Below, piece after piece: positions 58,177 to 64,000 of a stretch of DNA of 64,000 bases; position 1 is the first letter of the stretch; the number at the start of each line of letters is the position of its first letter. The notes under the pieces were generated by a model, which was given only the letters and a program-made list of their open reading frames with translations, did not search any database and was not told the DNA's origin. The stretch lies in NCBI RefSeq assembly GCF_014201515.1, contig NZ_JACHEQ010000002.1, positions 186,001-250,000 on the forward strand, given 5' to 3'. The position numbers and the translations under genes are program-made. The stretch is from Anoxybacillus mongoliensis. GTDB taxonomy: Bacteria; Bacillota; Bacilli; Bacillales; Anoxybacillaceae.

Positions 58177-58992
58177 CTAAAAATGAAATTGCGATAACGT
58201 ACCAAACAAAAAGAAGTTAATTAGTAAAATAAGAAAGGAGCCAATATTCCAAAATGCCATTTCTTTTCCTTGTATTCCTTTGACAGCTCGCTTATATAAA
58301 TAAAAACTGTATGTTGCAAATACAGTAAACGAACCGAGCACTTTCGCGTCATATAAAACGAAATGATCTACTTTCATATATGCCCAAACAATACCTAAAA
58401 TTAAACTTAATAATAATACTGGCACGCCGACACCGTTTAACACATAGGAAAGATCGTCGAACTTGGCTAAATCGCCAAGCCGCCATAATCGTTTTCCCCA
58501 CTTTTTTTTCTTCAATAACTCATATTGAAGTAAATATAGAAGGGAAAACATAAACGAAATTGAAAACGCTCCATACGATAAAATGGCCATCGTAATATGA
58601 ATAAATAACAGTTCAGACATCAATTGTTCCGCGATGCCAACGGTGTACGGCGTCGGTGCGAACGTGTGCAATGAAAGAATAAAAAACGCTAAGACGTTTG
58701 TAAAAAAGACGAGAAAATCAACGCGCAACCATCCGTTAATCGCAAGCGACAACGTAATAAGCAGCCACGCGTAAAACGATAGCCCCTCCGCAAGCGTTAA
58801 AACAGGAAATCTCCCCGTCTCGACCATTCTCGCAAAAAAGAAAAATGTTTGCATCCCCCAAACAATAGAAAGCAACCCGAAAGCAATACGATTTGCCTTC
58901 CGGTTGTGATGAAGAAAATCGATAAAATAAAACAAAACGGACGATGCATGTAAAAGAAGCGAGAGTTCGTACCATCTCGTCATATCAAACAT
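58177..58992 (-). CDS. hemX: HemX membrane protein (cytochrome c assembly family)
   Basis: A 271-residue protein with eight predicted transmembrane helices. It belongs to the CcsA/ResC-like cytochrome c assembly superfamily but keeps few of the haem-binding motifs. In B. subtilis HemX lowers the cellular amount of HemA. It lies directly after hemA in both organisms. GGAAGATC precedes the ATG. Confidence 0.92.
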   Translation of the reverse strand: MFDMTRWYELSLLLHASSVLFYFIDFLHHNRKANRIAFGLLSIVWGMQTFFFFARMVETGRFPVLTLAEGLSFYAWLLITLSLAINGWLRVDFLVFFTNVLAFFILSLHTFAPTPYTVGIAEQLMSELLFIHITMAILSYGAFSISFMFSLLYLLQYELLKKKKWGKRLWRLGDLAKFDDLSYVLNGVGVPVLLLSLILGIVWAYMKVDHFVLYDAKVLGSFTVFATYSFYLYKRAVKGIQGKEMAFWNIGSFLILLINFFLFGTLSQFHF

Positions 58993-59004
58993 ATACGATC
59001 TTCC

Positions 59005-60339
59005 TTACGATTGAAAAGATGGTTCTGTTGCTCGCTCATGAACACAGCTCATCTCTTTTTGTTGCTGCTTCACTTGTTGTTCAATATTGAAAATTTTCAT
59101 AAACAACTGAAGCGCTTCTTCTGCATTGTCCTCTGCAGCCAATTCTTTTGCGCGCAAAATCGGATCGCGCAACAATTGGTTGACGATACTTTTCGTATGC
59201 TTGTTTAACACTTTTTTATCTCGTTCTGATAAATGCGGTAATTTTCGCTCTAAGCTTTTCATCGTTTCTTCCTGAATGAGCATCGCCTTTTCACGCAAAG
59301 CTGCGATAATTGGCACAACACCAAGCATATGCAGCCATTGTTGAAACTCATCCATTTCTTCAGCAATCATGCGCTCGATTTGCTCCGCTGCTTTTTTCCG
59401 TTCGGCTAAGTTCGCTTCAACAATATCTTGTAAGTCGTCAATATCATATAAAAAGATGCTATCTAGCTCAGCAAGCGCAGGATCTAAATCGCGCGGTACG
59501 GCAATATCAATCATAAAAAACGGGCGACCTTTGCGCATTTTTTCAATGACTGCCATCGTTTCTTTTGTAATGACATATTGTTTTGCACCCGTAGAACTAA
59601 TTAAAATGTCCGCCTCTAATAATGCGCATTGCAATTGTGATAATGGCTTAGCATCCCCATTAAATCGTTCGGCAAGCTGCTGTGCTTTTTCAAACGTGCG
59701 GTTCACTACCGTCACGCGTTTGACACCGCTACCGTACAAGTTTTGCAATGCCAATTCTCCCATTTTTCCGGCACCTAATATAAGCACATGTTTATTTTTT
59801 AAATCGCCAAAAATCTTTTTCGCCAGTTCCACCGCTGCATAGCTGACAGATACCGCGTTTGCACCGATTTCTGTTTCCGCATGCGCGCGTTTAGCGAGCG
59901 TAATCGCTTGTTTGAATAGTTGTTTAAACACCGTGCCTATTGTGTTTTCTTGTTGCGCTAAAAGAAAACTTGTGCGCACTTGCCCAAGAATTTGTGTCTC
60001 GCCTAAAATCATCGAATCAAGACCGCAGGCAACGCGGAATAAATGTTCAATCGCTTCACGTTCTTCATAAATGCGCAAATACGGAGCGATTTGTTCTTTA
60101 TCGAGCCCAAACCAATCCGCTAAAAATGTTTTTATATAATAACGCCCTGTGTTTAATTGATCGACAACCGCATAAATTTCCGTTCGATTACATGTCGATA
60201 CAATGACGTTTTCTAACATACTTTTTTGCTTTTGTAGCGCTTTCATCGCTTCAGCAAGTTCCGTTTGATTAAACGTCAATTTCTCACGAATTTCGACAGG
60301 GGCTGTACGATAGTTCACGCTGACAACAACGACATACAT
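59005..60339 (-). CDS. hemA: Glutamyl-tRNA reductase
   Basis: A 444-residue NADPH enzyme reducing glutamyl-tRNA to glutamate-1-semialdehyde, the committed step of the C5 haem pathway. The active cysteine is Cys50 in [12 protein letters not shown]; the NADPH-binding motif is [12 protein letters not shown] (about 185), and the C-terminal dimerisation helices include a Glu/Gln-rich coiled coil. The first 18 residues ([17 protein letters not shown]) resemble sequences that target HemA for regulated degradation by Lon/Clp in other species. First gene of hemAXCDBL. Confidence 0.98.
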   Translation of the reverse strand: MYVVVVSVNYRTAPVEIREKLTFNQTELAEAMKALQKQKSMLENVIVSTCNRTEIYAVVDQLNTGRYYIKTFLADWFGLDKEQIAPYLRIYEEREAIEHLFRVACGLDSMILGETQILGQVRTSFLLAQQENTIGTVFKQLFKQAITLAKRAHAETEIGANAVSVSYAAVELAKKIFGDLKNKHVLILGAGKMGELALQNLYGSGVKRVTVVNRTFEKAQQLAERFNGDAKPLSQLQCALLEADILISSTGAKQYVITKETMAVIEKMRKGRPFFMIDIAVPRDLDPALAELDSIFLYDIDDLQDIVEANLAERKKAAEQIERMIAEEMDEFQQWLHMLGVVPIIAALREKAMLIQEETMKSLERKLPHLSERDKKVLNKHTKSIVNQLLRDPILRAKELAAEDNAEEALQLFMKIFNIEQQVKQQQKEMSCVHERATEPSFQS

Positions 60340-60374
60340 TTCCCATCACCCCGAATTTTAAGTCATCTCATTTC

Positions 60375-60383
60375 ATTATAGCA
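60375..60383 (-). promoter_or_regulatory. hemA promoter (extended -10)
   Basis: TGCTATAAT on the minus strand (TATAAT at 60375-60380) lies about 36 bases before the hemA start. No clear -35 is seen, consistent with an extended -10 promoter. A PerR box, known upstream of B. subtilis hemA, was not convincingly found. Confidence 0.65.
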
Positions 60384-60515
60384 CGTCTATGTTGTTTTTT
60401 CCTTATAAAGTGTGAATACAATTTGACAACTTTCGATCTTTCTTAAATGGCGCTCATTTAGTAAACTAGTGAACAGATGCTGTTTTAAGTGTCGCACGGA
60501 ATTGGGGGAATTTCA

Positions 60516-60989
60516 ATGAAAAAACGTGGTATTTTTTCCGGCATCATTTTAATTGGTTTTGGGACATACTTTTTACTTGAACGCTTTTTGCTTTTTCCAT
60601 CTTTTCATACGTGGTCAACATTGCTGTTTATTATCGGGATCGCTTTTTTAGGTCAGGCGTATATCGGAAAAGATTATTCCGCCATTTTATCCGGTGTTGT
60701 GTTTACAGGGGTTGGCGTTCATTTTTATCTTTCTTCTCGCCTTTCGTCGTGGCCAGATGATGTAAGCGTATTGACGTTAATTGTGGCGCTTGGGTTGCTT
60801 TTACAATACGTAAAAACGAAACAAGCTTTACTTCCTACCATTTTACTTTTTGCTTTATCATTCATTTTTTTATTTTCTCATCCGTTACAACAAGCGGTGA
60901 CATCCGTAACGTTTGATTCACTCATCCACATTTGGCCATTGGCGTTCATTTTACTTGGATTGTACTTATTGTTCGTGAAAAAAGGATAA
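60516..60989 (+). CDS. LiaI/LiaF-like small membrane protein
   Basis: A 157-residue protein with about six hydrophobic segments in repeated pairs, each resembling the LiaI-LiaF-like transmembrane module (KKRGIFSGIILIGFGTYFLLE; IGKDYSAILSGVVFTGVGVHFYL; IHIWPLAFILLGLYLLF). Function unknown; B. subtilis also has a small membrane protein gene (ysxD) near hemA and ysxC, though orthology is not shown. The ATG at 60516 is chosen because GGGGGAA is directly upstream; an ATG at 60489 is less well placed. It is divergent from hemA. Confidence 0.72.
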   Translation: MKKRGIFSGIILIGFGTYFLLERFLLFPSFHTWSTLLFIIGIAFLGQAYIGKDYSAILSGVVFTGVGVHFYLSSRLSSWPDDVSVLTLIVALGLLLQYVKTKQALLPTILLFALSFIFLFSHPLQQAVTSVTFDSLIHIWPLAFILLGLYLLFVKKG

Positions 60990-60995
60990 TTATAC

Positions 60996-61027
60996 AAAAA
61001 ATGTGGGCAATTTCACCCACATTTTTT
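60996..61027. terminator. Bidirectional terminator after the LiaF-like gene
   Basis: AAAAAATGTGGG (60996-61007) pairs perfectly with CCCACATTTTTT (61016-61027) around an eight-base loop, serving the plus-strand membrane protein gene and the converging lon-engB operon. Confidence 0.92.
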
Positions 61028-61029
61028 CT

Positions 61030-61611
61030 CTATATCCATTTTTGTAGTGCGCCCCATACCTCATCTTTCCCTTGTCCTGTTTCCGCTGAAAAAATAATGA
61101 GTTCATCCTCTGGAATGAGACGCAATGTTTCTTTTGCTATTTTCGCATGTTGTTGCCATTTTCCACGCGGAATTTTATCCGCTTTCGTCGCAATGACGAG
61201 CGTCGGAATGTTGTAATGCTTTAAAAACTCATACATCATCACATCATCTTTCGTCGGAGGATGACGCAAATCAACAATCAGCAACGCGGCTTTCAATTGT
61301 TCGCGCGTCGTAAAATACGTTTCAATCATTTTCCCCCACGCTTCACGTTCTGTTTTAGATACTTTCGCAAAGCCATACCCCGGTACGTCAACGAAATAAA
61401 AAGCATCATTAATACGATAAAAGTTTAACGTTTGTGTTTTCCCCGGTTTTGACGATGTGCGCGCAAAATTTTTTCGGTTAATCATTTTGTTAATAAACGA
61501 TGATTTTCCGACATTCGAGCGCCCAGCAAGCGCAAACTCCGAGAGTTGGCCTGCTGGGTATTGTTCTGGCTTCACAGCGCTAATGACCATTTCTACGTTT
61601 GTAATTTTCAT
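61030..61611 (-). CDS. engB: Ribosome biogenesis GTPase EngB (YsxC)
   Basis: A 193-residue essential GTPase for late 50S assembly. G1 is [10 protein letters not shown] (about 30), G2/G3 region [14 protein letters not shown] and VDVPGYGFA (about 75), G4 [10 protein letters not shown] (about 143) and G5 [13 protein letters not shown]. The start overlaps the lon stop by four bases (ATGA), so it is coupled to lon, as in B. subtilis lonA-ysxC. Confidence 0.97.
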   Translation of the reverse strand: MKITNVEMVISAVKPEQYPAGQLSEFALAGRSNVGKSSFINKMINRKNFARTSSKPGKTQTLNFYRINDAFYFVDVPGYGFAKVSKTEREAWGKMIETYFTTREQLKAALLIVDLRHPPTKDDVMMYEFLKHYNIPTLVIATKADKIPRGKWQQHAKIAKETLRLIPEDELIIFSAETGQGKDEVWGALQKWI

Positions 61612-63932
61612 TTATCTCCACCTACCAAAGCATGTTCAAGTACATCATCAATATGTGAAACGAGAACAAACTGCAATTGTTTTTTTACGATCTCTGGAAT
61701 ATCTTCTAAATCTTTTTCGTTTTCTTTCGGTAAAATGACTTTCTTTAATCCGGCACGATGAGCGCTCAACACTTTTTCTTTCACGCCGCCAATCGCAAGC
61801 ACGCGACCGCGCAACGTAATTTCTCCTGTCATACCGACAAAGCGGCTGACCGGTTTCCCTGTCAAAGCAGAAATGAGCGCTGTTGCCATCGTAATCCCTG
61901 CAGATGGACCGTCTTTTGGTACCGCCCCTTCTGGCACGTGAATGTGAATGTCTAGTTTTTCATGAAACTCTGGATCAATGCCTAATTGTTTTGCTTTCGA
62001 GCGAATGTATGTAAATGCTGCTTGAGCAGATTCTTTCATCACATCTCCCAATTGCCCCGTCAACGTCAGTTTCCCTTTTCCTTGCGCAATTGACACTTCA
62101 ATCGCTAGCGTATCTCCGCCAGCTGCCGTATATGCAAGCCCTGTCGCTACGCCGACTTGATCTTCGCTCTCCGCCTGTCCGTAATGATATTTCGGTTTTC
62201 CTAAAAACTCGCTCACATTTTTTTCTGTGATAACAATTCGTTTTCGCCCTTCTGATACGATTGTTTTCGCTGCTTTGCGGCAAATGGAAGCGAGCTGACG
62301 TTCTAAGTTGCGCACACCTGCTTCACGCGTATAATAACGAATAACTTGCATAATCGCCTCATCGCGCATATGAAGCATTCGTTTTTGTAAACCGTGCGCT
62401 TCCATTTGTTTCGGCAATAAATGTTCCTTTGCGATATGCAGCTTTTCAATTTCCGTATAGCTTGGAATCGTGATGACTTCCATTCGGTCGAGCAGCGGGC
62501 GCGGAATTGTTGCGAGCGTATTCGCTGTTGCAATAAACATGACTTTAGATAAGTCATATGGCTCCTCAATATAATGATCGCTAAACGAATGGTTTTGTTC
62601 CGGATCTAACACTTCCAATAGTGCAGCAGACGGATCACCGCGAAAGTCGCTCGACATTTTATCAATTTCATCAAGTAAAAATACAGGGTTAATCGTTCCT
62701 GCTTTTTTCATTCCTTGAATAATACGACCTGGCAAAGCACCAACGTACGTGCGACGATGACCACGAATTTCTGATTCATCGCGCACGCCACCAAGCGATA
62801 TACGAACAAAATTTCGATTTAACGTTTTTGCGATCGAACGAGCAAGAGATGTTTTTCCAACACCAGGTGGACCTACTAAACAAAGAATTGGTCCTCGCAA
62901 TGAATGTGTTAATTGCTGAACAGCTAAATATTCCAACACGCGTTCTTTTACTGTTTCAAGTCCATAATGTTCTTCGTTTAAAATTTTTTCAGCGCGATGA
63001 ATATCGTGAATATCTTCTGTTTGTTTTGTCCACGGCAACGCCAACAACCAATCTAAATAGTTGCGAATGACTCCGCTTTCAGCAGAGGCAGCTGGCACTT
63101 TTTCATATCGTTCTAGTTCTTTTAATGCCGTTGCTTTCACGTGTTCCGGCATGCCTGCTTGCTCAATTTTTTCACGCAACATATCAATCTCGCCAGCTTT
63201 TCCTTCTTTCTCACCGAGCTCTTTTTGAATCGCCTTCATTTGTTCGCGTAAATAATATTCTTTTTGCGTTCGTTCCATCGATTGTTTAACGCGCTGGCTA
63301 ATTCGTTTTTCTAAATGCAAAATTTCTTTTTCATTATGAAGAATTTGAATGATTTGATGGACACGCTCTTTCACATCGACCGCTTCAAGCAATTTTTGTT
63401 TTTCTTCAAGCTTTAACGGCAAATGTGACGCAATAATATCCGCCATGCGTCCCGCTTGCTGAATGTCCATGACAGACGTATAAATATCTGCAGATAATTT
63501 TTTGGACAGCTTTATGTACTGCTCAAAATATTCAAGCATCGTTCGGCGCAACGCTTCAAATTCTATATCTTCTTTTTCGTTATCAACAAACGGCTCCACT
63601 TGCACGACGTAACACGGCTCTTCGCTTACCCACTTCACTACTTTTCCGCGCGAGACCCCTTCAACGAGCACACGAAACGTTCCGTTCGGTAGCTTTAACA
63701 ATTGCTTCACACGTGCAATCGTTCCCATTTCGTATACATCTTCAAGTTCTGGATCATCAATTTGTACATCTTTTTGCGATGTTAATAACACAAGATTTTC
63801 TTCAACCATTGCTTTTTCTAACGCTTGTACGGATTTTTCTCGCCCAACGTCTAAATGTAATACTGTCGTCGGAAACACAAGTAATCCTCTTAACGGCAAG
63901 AGTGGAATGACTTTATTTTTCTTTTTCGCCAC
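61608..63932 (-). CDS. lon: ATP-dependent protease La (LonA)
   Basis: A 774-residue AAA+ serine protease. The N-terminal substrate domain (about 1-200) starts [14 protein letters not shown]; coiled coil follows (about 200-250); Walker A is GPPGVGKTS (about 354), Walker [11 protein letters not shown] (about 418); the protease domain has the catalytic serine in [10 protein letters not shown] (about 677) and lysine in the [11 protein letters not shown] segment (about 720). Length is typical for LonA. The start is GTG at 63932 after GGAGGTGCGGGGTT. Confidence 0.98.
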   Translation of the reverse strand: MAKKKNKVIPLLPLRGLLVFPTTVLHLDVGREKSVQALEKAMVEENLVLLTSQKDVQIDDPELEDVYEMGTIARVKQLLKLPNGTFRVLVEGVSRGKVVKWVSEEPCYVVQVEPFVDNEKEDIEFEALRRTMLEYFEQYIKLSKKLSADIYTSVMDIQQAGRMADIIASHLPLKLEEKQKLLEAVDVKERVHQIIQILHNEKEILHLEKRISQRVKQSMERTQKEYYLREQMKAIQKELGEKEGKAGEIDMLREKIEQAGMPEHVKATALKELERYEKVPAASAESGVIRNYLDWLLALPWTKQTEDIHDIHRAEKILNEEHYGLETVKERVLEYLAVQQLTHSLRGPILCLVGPPGVGKTSLARSIAKTLNRNFVRISLGGVRDESEIRGHRRTYVGALPGRIIQGMKKAGTINPVFLLDEIDKMSSDFRGDPSAALLEVLDPEQNHSFSDHYIEEPYDLSKVMFIATANTLATIPRPLLDRMEVITIPSYTEIEKLHIAKEHLLPKQMEAHGLQKRMLHMRDEAIMQVIRYYTREAGVRNLERQLASICRKAAKTIVSEGRKRIVITEKNVSEFLGKPKYHYGQAESEDQVGVATGLAYTAAGGDTLAIEVSIAQGKGKLTLTGQLGDVMKESAQAAFTYIRSKAKQLGIDPEFHEKLDIHIHVPEGAVPKDGPSAGITMATALISALTGKPVSRFVGMTGEITLRGRVLAIGGVKEKVLSAHRAGLKKVILPKENEKDLEDIPEIVKKQLQFVLVSHIDDVLEHALVGGDK

Positions 63933-63977
63933 AACCCCGCACCTCCATCATACTTCTATTGCCCTATTGTATAGTAC

Positions 63978-63983
63978 ATTATA
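63978..63983 (-). promoter_or_regulatory. Candidate lon promoter -10
   Basis: A TATAAT box on the minus strand about 45 bases upstream of the lon GTG. The expected -35 falls off the window edge, so the promoter cannot be fully judged. Confidence 0.5.
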
Positions 63984-64000
63984 GCGTTTGTAAAATCTTT

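Noticed and set aside
60384-60430. A PerR box upstream of hemA
   Set aside because: A TTTATAAG stretch is present but no full inverted TTATAAT/ATTATAA pattern could be built.

Overview
The window looks like a chromosomal segment of a thermophilic or thermotolerant spore-forming Bacillaceae, most like Anoxybacillus (close to Geobacillus). The reasons are the gene order, which follows the B. subtilis chromosome block queA-ruvAB-bofC / nadBCA-nifS-nadR / pheAB-obg-spo0B / rplU-prp-rpmA / spoIVFAB / minCD-mreBCD / radC-maf-spoIIB / folC-valS / ysxE-spoVID / hemAXCDBL / ysxC-lonA, the many sporulation genes, the moderate GC content, and GTG/TTG starts behind strong AGGAGG-type ribosome binding sites. 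Almost everything is on the minus strand, so the window reads biologically from right to left.

Layout from low to high coordinates. 1-5500: DUF421 and TIGR04086 membrane proteins, yajC, the queuosine genes tgt and queA, a DUF2905 protein, ruvB and ruvA. 5500-9430: bofC, yebC, a YhcN/YlaJ (CoxA-like) spore lipoprotein, nadE and safA. 9560-14800: nadA, nadC and nadB (de novo NAD synthesis) divergent from nifS and the niacin repressor gene nadR. 14800-19200: pheA, pheB, obg, spo0B, rpmA, the L27 protease gene prp, and rplU with an L21-type leader. 19200-27080: spoIVFB, spoIVFA, minD, minC, mreD, mreC, mreB, radC, maf and spoIIB.

27130-41110 is the main accessory region. Where B. subtilis has only comC between spoIIB and folC, this genome has a type IV pilus locus: pilB, pilT, pilC, a major pilin, a prepilin peptidase, pilM, pilN, pilO and a second pilin. 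It is headed by three unfamiliar genes (an acidic membrane protein, a PRC-barrel protein and a VanW/G5-like protein). Three minor pilin genes (PilV-, PilW- and PilX/GspK-like) run divergently. Between them and folC lie an ankyrin-repeat lipoprotein and an 1140-residue secreted protein with tandem bacterial Ig-like domains. Machine, pilins, processing peptidase and candidate surface partners are thus in one place, between two housekeeping blocks.

45470-51860 holds folC, valS with a valine T-box leader (specifier GTC), a 63-residue membrane protein gene, ysxE and spoVID. Between spoVID and hemL (51940-54160) sits a second accessory module. It has a 506-residue polymorphic toxin with an unusual helical-repeat N-terminus and a C-terminal DNA/RNA nuclease domain, and a DUF600 (YezG-like) immunity gene. 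A diverged second copy of the hemL 3' end with its own terminator flanks the far side. 54210-60340 is the complete hemAXCDBL operon from glutamyl-tRNA to uroporphyrinogen III. The window ends with a small LiaI/LiaF-like membrane protein, the ribosome-assembly GTPase engB (ysxC) and lon.

No tRNA, rRNA, CRISPR array, insertion sequence or integrase gene was seen. Starts given here differ in several places from the longest open frame because a ribosome binding site decides them; those cases are explained in the entries.
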